Shown: one piece after another, positions 24,987 through 34,046 of the stretch | Position numbering within the stretch: the first letter of the stretch is position 1 | Layout of the letters: the number at the start of each line of letters is the position of its first letter | DNA from: Hydrogenophaga sp. | GTDB lineage: Bacteria > Pseudomonadota > Gammaproteobacteria > Burkholderiales > Burkholderiaceae_C | Length of the DNA stretch: 36,441 nt | NCBI GenBank assembly: GCA_021154985.1 | Contig: JAJNQE010000010.1 | Span: 1-36,441 of the forward strand | Reading direction: 5' to 3' | The notes under the pieces: generated by a model | What the model was told of the DNA's origin: nothing | Databases searched by the model: none | Seen by the model: the letters and a program-made list of their open reading frames with translations, nothing else | Translations under genes and position numbers: made by a program

Positions 24987-25542
24987 TGTGGCGCGCAGCG
25001 AATTCATTCTCGGTGGCCAGAAGAGCGGCAAGTCGCGTCGTGCCGAACTCATCGCCAAACACTGGCTGGACGCCACGGTGGCGCACCGCGCCGTCCTGAT
25101 CGCCACCGGGCAGGCCTGGGACGACGAAATGCGCGAGCGCATCGCGCGCCACCAGCGCGACCGTGCGCTGCGTGTGCCCGGCGTGGTGACGGTCGAAGAG
25201 CCTGTGGCCCTGTCCGAAGTCTTGCAGCGCCACAGCGCACCCCACACCCTGGTGGTGGTGGACTGCCTCACGCTGTGGCTCACCAACCTGCTCATGCCCG
25301 CGCACGGTGTGCCGCTCGACGCCGTGGGGCCAACCCAGGAACTCTGCCGCGCGATTGAACAGGCCCAGGGCCCGGTGGTGCTGGTCGGCAATGAAATTGG
25401 ACTCGGTGTGATTCCCATGGGGCGCGAGGTGCGCGCCTTTGTCGATGCGCTGGGCGGCCTGAACCAGGCCGTGGCCAGCGTCTGTGCACGCGTCACGCTG
25501 ATGGCTGCGGGCTTGCCATTGACATTGAAAGAACCGAAATGA
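24979..25542 (+). CDS. cobU: Adenosylcobinamide kinase / adenosylcobinamide-phosphate guanylyltransferase
   Basis: 187 aa, the usual size (CobP in the aerobic nomenclature). It phosphorylates adenosylcobinamide and then attaches GMP to give AdoCbi-GDP. The Walker A motif is GGQKSGKS (12-19); H58 in ERIARHQRDRA is in the place of the guanylylated histidine; VVVDCLTLWLTNLL is the Walker B-like segment, and VGNEIGLGVIPMGREVRAF is conserved. It begins 8 bp inside the previous gene and its stop overlaps the next start (ATGA). Confidence 0.94.
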   Translation: MVDVARSEFILGGQKSGKSRRAELIAKHWLDATVAHRAVLIATGQAWDDEMRERIARHQRDRALRVPGVVTVEEPVALSEVLQRHSAPHTLVVVDCLTLWLTNLLMPAHGVPLDAVGPTQELCRAIEQAQGPVVLVGNEIGLGVIPMGREVRAFVDALGGLNQAVASVCARVTLMAAGLPLTLKEPK

Positions 25543-26417
25543 AGAAGGCTTTCATCAGGCGATGGATGAGCGCCGCCGCCATGCTGTGCTGGGCGAATGG
25601 CCTGCTCGCCAGTGGCCTGCAGGTCACCGACGACCGTGGCGTGGTGGTCTCGTTGCCGCAGTCGCCGCAGCGCATCGTCTCGCTGTTGCCTTCGCTCACC
25701 GAAACCGTGTGCGAACTTGGCCAGTGTCACCGTCTGGTAGGTGTGGACCGGTATTCGAACCACCCGGCATCGGTGCGCGCCCTGCCCAAGACCGGTGGCG
25801 GCATCGACCCCAACATCGAAGCCATCGTTGCGCTCAAGCCCGACGTGGTGCTGATGGCCACCTCGTCGCGCGGTGTGCAGCGGCTGGAGGCACTGGGGCT
25901 GAAGGTGCTGGCGATGGAGCCCAAAAGTTCGGCCGACGCGCAGCGTGTCATGGGCAAGCTGGGCCAGTTGCTGGAAGTGCCTGACGCCGCGCGCATTTGG
26001 CGCAACATCGACGCGGGTGTGATGGCGGCGGCGCAATCGCTGCCGCCCGGCGCGCGTTCGCTGCGCGTGTACTACGAGGTCAGCGCGGGCGGCTATGCAG
26101 CCGGCACGCAGTCGTTCATTGGCGAGATGATGGCGCGCCTGGGGGTGCAGAACCTCCTCACGCCCGATCTTGGACCGTTTCCGCGCATCAACCCCGAGTA
26201 CGTGGTGCGCGCCAACCCCGACCTGATCATGATCGGCGCGCGCAACGTGCAGGGCATGGAGCTGCGCCCGGGCTGGCGGGGCATGAAGGCCTTGCGCGAG
26301 CAGCGGGTGTGTGTGTTCACCGAGGCCGAATCCGATGTGCTGGTGCGCCCGGGTCCTCGCATGGCCGAGGCCGCGCGGGTGATGGCGCGCTGCATTGCCG
26401 AAAAGGGCGCCCGGTGA
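25539..26417 (+). CDS. btuF: Periplasmic cobalamin-binding protein, BtuF-like
   Basis: 292 aa. A signal peptide is present (MKKAFIRRWMSAAAM, cleavage near residue 24-25 after LLA). The mature part is a type III binding protein: RIVSLLPSLTETVCELG, LVGVDRYSNHPASV, IEAIVALKPDVVLM, a connecting helix, then GAGGYAAGTQSFIGEMM-like (residues 178-194) and RINPEYVVRANPDLIMIG. The order binding protein - BtuC - BtuD with 4-bp overlaps shows a complete ABC importer. It should deliver B12 or a corrinoid precursor from the periplasm to BtuC. Confidence 0.9.
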   Translation: MKKAFIRRWMSAAAMLCWANGLLASGLQVTDDRGVVVSLPQSPQRIVSLLPSLTETVCELGQCHRLVGVDRYSNHPASVRALPKTGGGIDPNIEAIVALKPDVVLMATSSRGVQRLEALGLKVLAMEPKSSADAQRVMGKLGQLLEVPDAARIWRNIDAGVMAAAQSLPPGARSLRVYYEVSAGGYAAGTQSFIGEMMARLGVQNLLTPDLGPFPRINPEYVVRANPDLIMIGARNVQGMELRPGWRGMKALREQRVCVFTEAESDVLVRPGPRMAEAARVMARCIAEKGAR

Positions 26418-27418
26418 GTGGAGCGCGCCACAGCCTCTGGCTGGCCTGCGCCCTGTTGCTGGCGTCGTTGGCCGTGCTGCTGCTGGGTGCGGGGGTGGGC
26501 AGCACCGGTTTTGAGAGCGTGTTGAATGCGCACACCGATCCGGTGGCCTGGCAGATCCTGTGGGACATCCGCCTGCCGCGCACGCTGGGCGCCTGGGTGG
26601 CGGGTGGCCTGCTGGGTCTGGCCGGCGCTGTGGCACAAGGCCTGTTCCGCAACCCGCTGGCCGATCCGTATCTGCTCGGCAGCGCTTCGGGCGCGGCGCT
26701 CGGCGTGGCGCTGGCGCTGGCTTTGTTCGGCAGCTCGCCGTTTGCCACGCAATGGCTGGTGCGCCTGGGCCTGACCGGTGCAGCGTTCGCGGGTGCGGTG
26801 ATCGGCGTGGTGCTCACGCTCACGCTGGCGCGGGGCGTGCAGCACACGCTGCGCCTCTTGCTGGCCGGCGTGATCGTGGGCGTGGTGCTGGGTGCCGGGC
26901 GCGATCTCGTCACCATCGCTTCGCCCGACACTTTGCAGGCCATGCAGGGCTTCATGTTGGGCAGCACCGGTTTTGTGGGCTGGGCCGCGTGCGGCGTCAT
27001 GGCGGGCATGTTGCTGGTGGCCGTGCTCGTGGCCGCCTCGTTGGGGCGTGTGCTCGATGGCCTGGCCCTGGGTGAATCCACGGCCTTGAGCCTTGGGCTG
27101 CCGCTGGGCGCTGTGCGCGGTGTGCTGGTGGCGGGGCTGGCGCTGGCCACCGGCGCGGCCGTGGCGCAAACCGGTTTGATCGCTTTCGTGGGCCTGGCAT
27201 CACCGCACCTGGTGCGTTCCATTGTCAAGACCACGCACGCGCGGCTGCTCGTGTTGAGCGCCTTGATGGGCGGTCTGCTGCTGATGGCCGCCGATGTGTT
27301 GGCGCGCTGGATCATCTCGCCGCAGGAATTGCCCGTGGGCGTTCTCACCGCGGTGCTGGGCGGCAGCTATTTGTTGTGGCTGATGCACCGCCGCCGCCGC
27401 CCGGGAGGTTTTCTGTGA
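26414..27418 (+). CDS. btuC: Cobalamin ABC transporter permease BtuC
   Basis: 334 aa from the GTG at 26414, which overlaps the btuF stop as GTGA; this gives the usual length, while the open frame upstream is antisense-like noise. FecCD/BtuC family: about ten hydrophobic helices, with DIRLPRTLGAWVAGGLLGLAG near residues 54-74, FRNPLADPYLLGSASGAALG at ~78-97, LGLPLGAVRG, and the ATPase-contact region AVAQTGLIAFVGLASPHLVR followed by PQELPVGVLTAVLGG. It forms the membrane channel of the importer, partnered by the overlapping btuD gene. Confidence 0.93.
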   Translation: MSGARHSLWLACALLLASLAVLLLGAGVGSTGFESVLNAHTDPVAWQILWDIRLPRTLGAWVAGGLLGLAGAVAQGLFRNPLADPYLLGSASGAALGVALALALFGSSPFATQWLVRLGLTGAAFAGAVIGVVLTLTLARGVQHTLRLLLAGVIVGVVLGAGRDLVTIASPDTLQAMQGFMLGSTGFVGWAACGVMAGMLLVAVLVAASLGRVLDGLALGESTALSLGLPLGAVRGVLVAGLALATGAAVAQTGLIAFVGLASPHLVRSIVKTTHARLLVLSALMGGLLLMAADVLARWIISPQELPVGVLTAVLGGSYLLWLMHRRRRPGGFL

Positions 27419-28176
27419 AGGTCGCATTGCAGGCACTTGGCGTGGGGGTGTCGCTGGGCGGTGCAGCGGTGCTGCACGGCATCGACGTGGCCTTGCCCGC
27501 CGCGCAATGGACCAGCATCGTCGGCCCCAACGGCGCGGGCAAGTCGACCCTGCTCAAGGCCTTGGCCGGTCTGCTGCCACACAGCGGCCAGGTGCTGCTG
27601 CTGGACCGGCCGCTGGCGCAGTGGCGCGGTCGCGAGCGCGCTCGAAAACTGGCCTGGCTGGGGCAGGGCGGACAAGGTGCTGACGACCTGAGCGTGTGGG
27701 ACGTGGCCATGCTGGGCCGCCTGCCGCACCAGCCCTGGTTGGCGCCACCTTCGAACGCGGACCGTGTGGCCGTGGAGCAGGCCCTGCGCGCCACCCAGGC
27801 CTGGGACTGGCGCGAACGGGCACTGGGTGCACTGTCGGGCGGTGAACGCCAGCGCGTGCTGCTCGCGCGCCTGCTCGCAGTTCAGGCCGAAGTGATGTTG
27901 ATGGACGAACCGCTGGCCAACCTGGACCCGCCGCACCAGGCCGACTGGCTGCTGCTGGTGCGCGAGCTGGTGGCGCAGGGCAAAACGGTGGTGAGCGTGC
28001 TGCACGAGATCGGCATGGCACTGCACGCCGACCAACTGGTGGTGATGGCCGAAGGGCGCGTGCGCCACCAGGGCGCCTGCAACGAGCCTTCCACCCACCG
28101 CGCCGTCGAACAGGTGTTCGACCACCGTGTGGCGATTCATCCGCTGGGCGACCAGTGGGTCGCGCTGCCCCTTTGA
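27415..28176 (+). CDS. btuD: Cobalamin ABC transporter ATPase BtuD
   Basis: 253 aa from the GTG at 27415, chosen because GGGAGG lies 6 nt upstream and the codon overlaps the btuC stop (GTGA). Walker A GPNGAGKST (37-45), signature LSGGERQR (140-147), Walker B VMLMDEP (160-166) and a switch His in VVSVLHEIG are all present, so it should be an active ATPase. Size and context match BtuD/FecE-type subunits. It is followed 21 bp later by the adenosyltransferase gene. Confidence 0.93.
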   Translation: MKVALQALGVGVSLGGAAVLHGIDVALPAAQWTSIVGPNGAGKSTLLKALAGLLPHSGQVLLLDRPLAQWRGRERARKLAWLGQGGQGADDLSVWDVAMLGRLPHQPWLAPPSNADRVAVEQALRATQAWDWRERALGALSGGERQRVLLARLLAVQAEVMLMDEPLANLDPPHQADWLLLVRELVAQGKTVVSVLHEIGMALHADQLVVMAEGRVRHQGACNEPSTHRAVEQVFDHRVAIHPLGDQWVALPL

Positions 28177-28197
28177 TGTTTTGTTTGGAGACCGCTG

Positions 28198-28779
28198 ATG
28201 CAGATCGAATCCCCGCCCACCGAGAAGCGCTACGAGAAACCCGAAGGTGAACGCCGCGGCCTGGTGATCGTGCACACCGGCGACGGCAAGGGCAAGAGCA
28301 CGGCGGCCTTTGGGCTGGCATTGCGGGCGTTCGGCCGCACGCATGTGCACGGCAAGCTCGTGAAGCTCTTTCAATTCATGAAAGTTCCCAGTGCACGTTT
28401 TGGAGAGCACCGCGTTTTCGAGCAACTCGGTTTGCCGATCGAAGGCTTGGGGGATGGGTTCAGCTGGAAGAGTCAGGACCTGGAGCATTCGGCCCAGCTA
28501 GCCCGCGACGGCTGGCTCAAAGCGCGCGCGGCTATCCTCGGGGGTGAGCATTTCATGGTCACGCTCGACGAGCTGACCTACCCGCTGATCTACGGCTGGT
28601 TGCCGCTCGACGACGTGTTGCAAACCTTGCGCGATCGTCCGCGAGATGTGCACGTCGTCATCACCGGTCGCCGCTGCCCGCCCGAGATCATCGAGCTGGC
28701 CGACACCGTGACCGAAATGACCCTGGTGAAGCACGCGTTCAAGGCCGGCATTCCGGCCCAGCGCGGCATTGAAGATTGA
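28198..28779 (+). CDS. cobO: Corrinoid adenosyltransferase (CobO/BtuR type)
   Basis: 193 aa, also named btuR/cobA in enterics. It transfers the 5'-deoxyadenosyl group of ATP to cob(I)alamin or cob(I)yrinic acid a,c-diamide. The nucleotide-binding loop HTGDGKGKSTAAFG (26-39) and the family segments KLVKLFQFMK, VTLDELTYPLIYGWL, VVITGRRCPPEIIELADTVT and the C-terminal KAGIPAQRGIED identify it clearly. A good GGAG lies before the ATG. The gap to bioB is only 24 bp and shows no terminator, so transcription probably continues into the biotin genes. Confidence 0.94.
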   Translation: MQIESPPTEKRYEKPEGERRGLVIVHTGDGKGKSTAAFGLALRAFGRTHVHGKLVKLFQFMKVPSARFGEHRVFEQLGLPIEGLGDGFSWKSQDLEHSAQLARDGWLKARAAILGGEHFMVTLDELTYPLIYGWLPLDDVLQTLRDRPRDVHVVITGRRCPPEIIELADTVTEMTLVKHAFKAGIPAQRGIED

Positions 28780-28803
28780 CCCTGTTTCTGAAAGACAAGA
28801 ACC

Positions 28804-29814
28804 ATGTCCACGACCACCCTGACCGAACAGCCCGTGCGCCTTGTGCCACGCCCAAACCCCGCCGCAGCCAACACCGAACGCTGGTCGGTCGATGATGTGG
28901 CCGCGCTGTTCGAGCTGCCGTTTTCCGAGCTGATCCACCGCGCGCAAACCGTGCACCGCGAGCACTTCGATCCGACCGAGGTCGAGCTCGCCACGCTGCT
29001 GTCGGTGAAAACCGGCGGTTGCCCCGAGGACTGCGGCTACTGCCCGCAGTCGGTGCATTTCGACACCGGCCTGGAAGCCGGCAAGCTCATGGGCGTGGCC
29101 GCCGTGCGCGAAGCCGCGCAGCGCGCCAAACAGGCGGGGGCCACGCGTTTCTGCATGGGTGCGGCCTGGCGCGCGCCCAAAGACCGCGACGTGGACGCCG
29201 TGGCCGAACTCGTGCGCGCCGTGAAAGAAGAGGGTCTGGAAGCCTGCGCCACGCTGGGCATGCTCAACGAAGGCCATGCCGAAACCCTGCGTGATGCCGG
29301 CCTGGACTACTACAACCACAACCTGGACAGCGCGCCCGACTTCTACGGCGAAGTGATCACCACGCGCGACTACCAGGACCGCCTGGACACGTTGGAGCGC
29401 GTGCGCGGCGCGGGCGTGAAGGTCTGCTGCGGCGGCATCGTGGGCATGGGCGAGTCCCGCCGCCAGCGCGCCGCGCTCGTGGCCCAGCTCGCCAACCTCG
29501 CGCCCGACTACCCCGAGTCGGTGCCGATCAACAACCTGGTGAAGGTGCAAGGCACGCCGCTGGCCGACCAACCCGACCTGGACCCGCTGGAGTTCGTGCG
29601 CACCATCGCGGTCGCGCGCATCACCATGCCCCGCGCCCGCGTGCGCCTGTCGGCCGGGCGCCAGCAGATGAGCGAAGCGGTGCAGGCCCTGTGTTTCCTG
29701 GGCGGTGCCAACTCCATTTTTTACGGCGAGAAGCTGCTCACCACCGGCAACCCCGATGTGGCGGCCGACATGAACCTGCTGGCCAAGCTGGGCCTGCGCG
29801 CGCGCCAGGCCTGA
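28804..29814 (+). CDS. bioB: Biotin synthase
   Basis: 336 aa. Radical-SAM enzyme that inserts sulfur into dethiobiotin. The 4Fe-4S/SAM motif is GGCPEDCGYCPQS with C73, C77 and C80. Further conserved segments are FCMGAAWRAPKDRD, GLDYYNHNLDSAPDFY, CCGGIVGMGES, PINNLVKVQGTPL, RVRLSAGRQQM and GANSIFYGEKLLTT. The length is normal for proteobacterial BioB with a slightly extended N-terminus. It is the first of four biotin genes placed inside the B12 gene run, and the order bioB-bioA-bioD-bioF covers the last four steps of the pathway. Confidence 0.96.
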   Translation: MSTTTLTEQPVRLVPRPNPAAANTERWSVDDVAALFELPFSELIHRAQTVHREHFDPTEVELATLLSVKTGGCPEDCGYCPQSVHFDTGLEAGKLMGVAAVREAAQRAKQAGATRFCMGAAWRAPKDRDVDAVAELVRAVKEEGLEACATLGMLNEGHAETLRDAGLDYYNHNLDSAPDFYGEVITTRDYQDRLDTLERVRGAGVKVCCGGIVGMGESRRQRAALVAQLANLAPDYPESVPINNLVKVQGTPLADQPDLDPLEFVRTIAVARITMPRARVRLSAGRQQMSEAVQALCFLGGANSIFYGEKLLTTGNPDVAADMNLLAKLGLRARQA

Positions 29815-29824
29815 GGCTTTCGCC

Positions 29825-31201
29825 ATGTCGCTCAATGAAGCCTGGCGCCAGCGCAGCCTTGCGGCGGTCTGGCATCCGTGCACCCAGATGAAGCTGCACG
29901 CGCCCGACGGCGCGGCCTTGCCGCTCGTTCCTGTGGCGCGGGCCGAAGGCGTGTGGCTGCACGACCATGAGGGCCACCGCATCCTGGACGCGATCAGTTC
30001 CTGGTGGGTCAACCTGTTCGGGCACAACCACCCCGCCATCCGCGCTGCTTTGGTCGACCAGCTCAACACGCTCGACCATGTGATGCTGGCCGGCTTCACC
30101 CATGGCCCGGTGGTGGAGCTGTCGGAACGCCTGTCCGCGCTCACCGGCCTGGGCCACGCCTTCTACGGCAGCGACGGCGCCAGCGCCACCGAGATCGCGC
30201 TCAAGATGAGCGCGCACCATTGGCGCAACGCCGGTCGCGCGCGCAAGAACCGCTTTGTGGGCGTGACCGGTGGCTACCACGGCGAGACCGTGGGCGCGCT
30301 GGCCGTGACCGATATCGCGCTGTTTCGCGAGGCTTACGCGCCGCTGGTGCGCCTGGGCGCCACCGTGCCCAGCCCCGACGCCCGCGCAGCGGCGCCCGGC
30401 GAGTCGGCTGCCGAAGTGGCCGAACGCGCTGCGGCGGCGCTGGCCGATTGGCTGGCCGAGCACCACGAAGACACCGCCGCCCTCATCGTCGAGCCCCTGG
30501 TGCAGTGCGCCGCCGGCATGGCCATGCATGATCCGCTGTATCTGCGGCGCGCGCGCGAGCTGTGCGACCGTTATCAGGTGCACCTGGTGCTGGACGAAAT
30601 CGCCGTGGGTTTCGGGCGCACCGGCACGCTGTTCGCACACCAGCAAGCCGGCATCCGGCCCGACTTCCTGTGCCTCTCCAAAGGCCTCACCGGCGGCACG
30701 CTGCCGCTGTCGGTGGTGCTCACCACCGACGCGGTCTATGCCGCCTTCTATGACGACCAGGTCGCGCGCGGTTTCCTTCACTCGCACAGCTACACCGGCA
30801 ACCCGCTGGCCTGCCGCGCGGCCTTGGCCACGCTGGACCTGTTCGACCAGACGGAAGCGCTGCGCCACAACGTGACCACGGGCGATCGACTGGCCGCCCA
30901 GTTCGCGCCGCTCTCCCGCCATCCGCGTGTGCGCCACGCGCGCCGCCAGGGAATGATCTTCGCGTGGGACGTGTCCAGCAGCCTGCCCGATTTCGCGCGC
31001 CGGTATGCGCGCCATGCGCTGGCCCGGGGCCTGCTGCTGCGCCCCATCGGCCACACGCTGTACGCCATGCCACCGTATGTGATCAATGAGGCCGAAGGCG
31101 CTTTTCTGGCGCAGGGTGCGCTGGCTGCGCTGCAAGCCACGCTGGGCGAAGAAGCGCCCTCCAGCGCGTTGGCGTTGGACGGGGTGTGCGATGGCGTTTG
31201 A
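29825..31201 (+). CDS. bioA: Adenosylmethionine-8-amino-7-oxononanoate aminotransferase
   Basis: 458 aa. PLP enzyme converting KAPA to DAPA with SAM as amino donor. It has WHPCTQMK near the N-terminus, SSWWVNLFGHNHP, GSDGASATEIALKM for PLP phosphate binding, VTGGYHGETVG, D257 in LVLDEIAVGFGRTG, and the Schiff-base lysine K286 in CLSKGLTGG. The SAM-type (not lysine) enzyme is supported by the WW pair. It starts 10 bp after bioB and its last 11 bp overlap bioD. Confidence 0.95.
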   Translation: MSLNEAWRQRSLAAVWHPCTQMKLHAPDGAALPLVPVARAEGVWLHDHEGHRILDAISSWWVNLFGHNHPAIRAALVDQLNTLDHVMLAGFTHGPVVELSERLSALTGLGHAFYGSDGASATEIALKMSAHHWRNAGRARKNRFVGVTGGYHGETVGALAVTDIALFREAYAPLVRLGATVPSPDARAAAPGESAAEVAERAAAALADWLAEHHEDTAALIVEPLVQCAAGMAMHDPLYLRRARELCDRYQVHLVLDEIAVGFGRTGTLFAHQQAGIRPDFLCLSKGLTGGTLPLSVVLTTDAVYAAFYDDQVARGFLHSHSYTGNPLACRAALATLDLFDQTEALRHNVTTGDRLAAQFAPLSRHPRVRHARRQGMIFAWDVSSSLPDFARRYARHALARGLLLRPIGHTLYAMPPYVINEAEGAFLAQGALAALQATLGEEAPSSALALDGVCDGV

Positions 31202-31871
31202 CGGCTGCTTCGTCACCGGCACTGACACCGGGGTGGGCAAGACCCTGGTGAGCGCTGCGCTGCTGCACACGCTGGCTCGCCACCACCGGCGCGTGGTCGG
31301 CATGAAGCCGGTGGCGGCCGGGCTGATCGAACACCGGGGGCAATGGGTCAGCGAAGACGTGCTCGCCTTGCGCGCGGCGTCCACCCTGGCCGTGCCCGCC
31401 GAACTCGACAACCCGGTGGCCCTGCCCGAACCCCTGGCGCCGCACATTGCGGCCGAGCGCGCGGGGCGGGTGGTGACCGTGGCCGGCCTGCTGGCCGCAC
31501 ACCGCGAACTGCGCCAGCGGGCCGACGTGGTGGTGGTCGAGGGCGCCGGCGGCTGGCGCGTGCCGCTCAACGACCGCGAGACCCTGGCCGACCTGGCCCG
31601 CGACATCGGCGCGCCCGTGGTGCTGGTGGTCGGGCTGCGCCTGGGCTGCCTGAACCACGCGCTGCTGAGCGCCGATGCCATCCGCGCCGACGGGCTGCCA
31701 TTGGCGGGCTGGGTGGCCAATGCGATCGATCCCGACATGGCCTGCATGGAAGAAAACATCGCCACCTTGCGACGTTGGTTGCCCGCGCCCCTGCTGGGCA
31801 CCGTGCGCTGGCACGCCGAATCGCCCGATCCGGGCAGCATCGCGCTGAACCTGCCCGATGCCTGGCAATGA
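31191..31871 (+). CDS. bioD: Dethiobiotin synthetase
   Basis: 226 aa from the ATG at 31191, which lies inside the end of bioA and gives the conserved start FVTGTDTGVGKT (P-loop at 10-18). It closes the ureido ring of biotin from DAPA, CO2 and ATP. Further motifs: MKPVAAGL, DNPVALPEPLAPHIAAE and VVVEGAGGWRVPLN. The frame is open further upstream but that part is out-of-frame bioA sequence. bioF follows after 10 bp. Confidence 0.95.
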   Translation: MAFDGCFVTGTDTGVGKTLVSAALLHTLARHHRRVVGMKPVAAGLIEHRGQWVSEDVLALRAASTLAVPAELDNPVALPEPLAPHIAAERAGRVVTVAGLLAAHRELRQRADVVVVEGAGGWRVPLNDRETLADLARDIGAPVVLVVGLRLGCLNHALLSADAIRADGLPLAGWVANAIDPDMACMEENIATLRRWLPAPLLGTVRWHAESPDPGSIALNLPDAWQ

Positions 31872-31881
31872 AGGAGCGACC

Positions 31882-33102
31882 TTGAGCTGGTTGAACGAAT
31901 TCGACGACCGCCTGGCCGCGCTGGACACCCAGGCGCTGCGCCGCCGCCGCCGCGAGGTGGTGCCTGAACAGGGCGCGCGCCTCAACGTCGACGGCGAATC
32001 GCTGCTGGCTTTCTGCAGCAACGACTACCTGGGCCTGTCGCAGGCGCCCGCGCTGCGCGAGGCGGTGCACGCCGCCGTGGACCGCTACGGAGTGGGTGCG
32101 GGGGCCTCCCCCAGGGTCAGCGGCCACAGCGTGGCCAACGCCGCGCTGGAGCGCGAACTGGCCGAGGCCGTGGGCCTGCCGCGCGCGCTGTATTTCTACG
32201 CCGGGTACGCCACCAACGCGAGCACCGTGCCGGCGCTGGTGGGCGAGGGCGACGCGCTGTTTTCCGACGCGCTGAACCACGCCTGCCTGATCGATGGCGC
32301 ACGCTTGTCCAAAGCCACGGTGCAACGCTACCGCCATGCCGACCTGCAGCAGCTCGACGCGCTGCTGGCGGCCAGCCCGGCGCGGCGCAAGCTGGTGATC
32401 AGCGACGCCGTGTTCAGCATGGACGGTGACGTGGCCGACATCTCGGGTCTGCACGCGCTGTGCGAGCGGCACGACGCGCTGCTCTTGCTGGACGATGCGC
32501 ACGGCTTTGGTGTGCTCGGGCCGCAAGGCCGTGGCGCGCTGGCCGCCGCCGGCCTCACCGGCGCGGGCGCCTCACCGCGCGTGCTCTACATGGCCACGCT
32601 GGGCAAGGCGCTGGGCGTGGCGGGGGCCTTCGTGGCCGGGCCCGAGTCGCTCGTGGAATGGTTGCTGCAGAAGACCCGCAGCTACACCTACGCCACCGCC
32701 GCGCCGGCCCTGTTGGCCGAAGCGGTGCGGGCCAGCCTGCGCTGCGTGCTGGGGTCCGACGGCGAGTGCCGGCGCCAGCGGTTGCAGGCGCGCGTTGCAC
32801 AACTGCGTGCCGGCCTCGCGCCCGGGGCCGATGCGCGCATCGATGCGGCCGGCTGGACCCTGATGCCCTCCGACACCGCCATCCAGCCGCTGGTGATCGG
32901 CGACAACGCGACCGCGCTGGCCGTGATGGCCGCGTTGCGCGAGCAGGGCCTGTGGGTGCCCGCGATCCGCCCGCCCACGGTGCCGGTGGGCACGGCGCGG
33001 CTGCGCATCGCGCTGTCGGCGGCGCACGATGCGGCGGACGTGGACACGCTGCTGCGCGCGCTGCGCAAGGCGGCGGCCCGCACCGCAATGGCCACCGCAT
33101 GA
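31882..33102 (+). CDS. bioF: 8-amino-7-oxononanoate synthase
   Basis: 406 aa from the TTG at 31882: AAGGAG (31871-31876) is 5 nt upstream and overlaps the bioD stop. An ATG eight codons earlier (31858) lacks a ribosome site. BioF condenses pimeloyl-ACP/CoA with alanine using PLP. Motifs: FCSNDYLGLS, GAGASPRVSGHS, FSDALNHACLIDGARLS, LLLDDAHGFGVLG with the PLP-contacting Asp, and K242 in MATLGKALGVAGAF. Its stop overlaps the start of cbiB (ATGA), so a biotin gene and a B12 gene are coupled in translation. Confidence 0.94.
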   Translation: MSWLNEFDDRLAALDTQALRRRRREVVPEQGARLNVDGESLLAFCSNDYLGLSQAPALREAVHAAVDRYGVGAGASPRVSGHSVANAALERELAEAVGLPRALYFYAGYATNASTVPALVGEGDALFSDALNHACLIDGARLSKATVQRYRHADLQQLDALLAASPARRKLVISDAVFSMDGDVADISGLHALCERHDALLLLDDAHGFGVLGPQGRGALAAAGLTGAGASPRVLYMATLGKALGVAGAFVAGPESLVEWLLQKTRSYTYATAAPALLAEAVRASLRCVLGSDGECRRQRLQARVAQLRAGLAPGADARIDAAGWTLMPSDTAIQPLVIGDNATALAVMAALREQGLWVPAIRPPTVPVGTARLRIALSAAHDAADVDTLLRALRKAAARTAMATA

Positions 33103-34046
33103 CGCTGTTGCCCGCCGCCATGGTGCTTGCCCTGCTGATCGACCGCTGGTGGGGCGAGCCGCCGGTGCGCTGGCACCCGGTGGTGTGGATGGGGAAGGGC
33201 CTGGATGCGTTGGGTCGACACATCGCGCCCGCCGTGGGTCAATCCGTGCCCTCCAAGGCAAGGATGTTTCTTGCGGGAGCCATGGCCTGGACCGCCGGAG
33301 CCGGTGTGGTGGTGCTGATCGCGTGGGCAGCCACGCGGGCCGTGGGGCATGCGCCAGCGTGGCTGCAGGTGCTGGCCCTGGGCGTGCTGCTCAAACCCCT
33401 GCTGGCCTGGCGCATGCTGCGCGACGAGGTGCGTGCGGTGGAGGCTGCGCTGGGCGAATCGCTGGGTGCCGGGCGCGAGCGCCTGGCCTGGCTGGTGAGC
33501 CGCGAGGTGAGCGCGCTCGACGCCGCGCAGGTGCGCGAGAGCGCGATCGAGTCGCTGGCCGAAAACCTCAACGATTCGGTGGTCGCGCCGCTCTTCTGGT
33601 TCGCAGTGGCGGGTCTGCCGGGCGCTGCCCTCTACCGGTTTGCCAACACGGCCGACGCGATGTGGGGCTACCGCGGTGAAAGAGGCGGCCGCGACTGGAC
33701 CTGGGCCGGCAAATGGGCCGCGCGCGCCGACGACGTGTTGTCGTGGCTGCCGGCCCGCATCAGCGGCGCCTTGCTGGGTGTGCTGGGTGCCGCGCGCGAC
33801 CTGGGCACGTTGCCGGCACAGGCTCGGCGCACCCCGTCGCCCAACAGCGGCTGGCCCATGGCCGCCATGGCGCTGGCGCTCGACGTGCGGCTGGGCAAAC
33901 CCGGCGTGTACGAACTGCATGGCGCCGGCCGCAGCCCGCAGGCGGCCGACACCGCGCAGGCGTTGCGGCTCGCCGGCCGCGTGGTGGCCTTGCTCGGTGC
34001 CGCCGCGTTGCTGTGGGCCGCGCTGGCCTGGAGGTTCGCAGCATGA
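33099..34046 (+). CDS. cbiB: Adenosylcobinamide-phosphate synthase (CbiB)
   Basis: 315 aa (CobD in the aerobic nomenclature). Membrane protein that attaches aminopropanol or its phosphate to cobyric acid. Conserved segments: LIDRWWGEPPVRWHPVVWMG at 13-32, VSREVSALDAAQVRESAIES, ENLNDSVVAPLFWFAVAGLP, YRFANTADAMWGYRG and WAGKWAARADDVLSWLPARI. Several hydrophobic helices are spread through the chain. The ATG at 33099 overlaps the bioF stop; its own stop overlaps the next start. Confidence 0.94.
   Translation: MTLLPAAMVLALLIDRWWGEPPVRWHPVVWMGKGLDALGRHIAPAVGQSVPSKARMFLAGAMAWTAGAGVVVLIAWAATRAVGHAPAWLQVLALGVLLKPLLAWRMLRDEVRAVEAALGESLGAGRERLAWLVSREVSALDAAQVRESAIESLAENLNDSVVAPLFWFAVAGLPGAALYRFANTADAMWGYRGERGGRDWTWAGKWAARADDVLSWLPARISGALLGVLGAARDLGTLPAQARRTPSPNSGWPMAAMALALDVRLGKPGVYELHGAGRSPQAADTAQALRLAGRVVALLGAAALLWAALAWRFAA

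Noticed and set aside
24099..26636. 845-codon minus-strand open frame across the cobU/btuF region
   Set aside because: It covers several well-identified overlapping B12 genes on the plus strand; the translation is rich in His/Arg/Gln with no motif.
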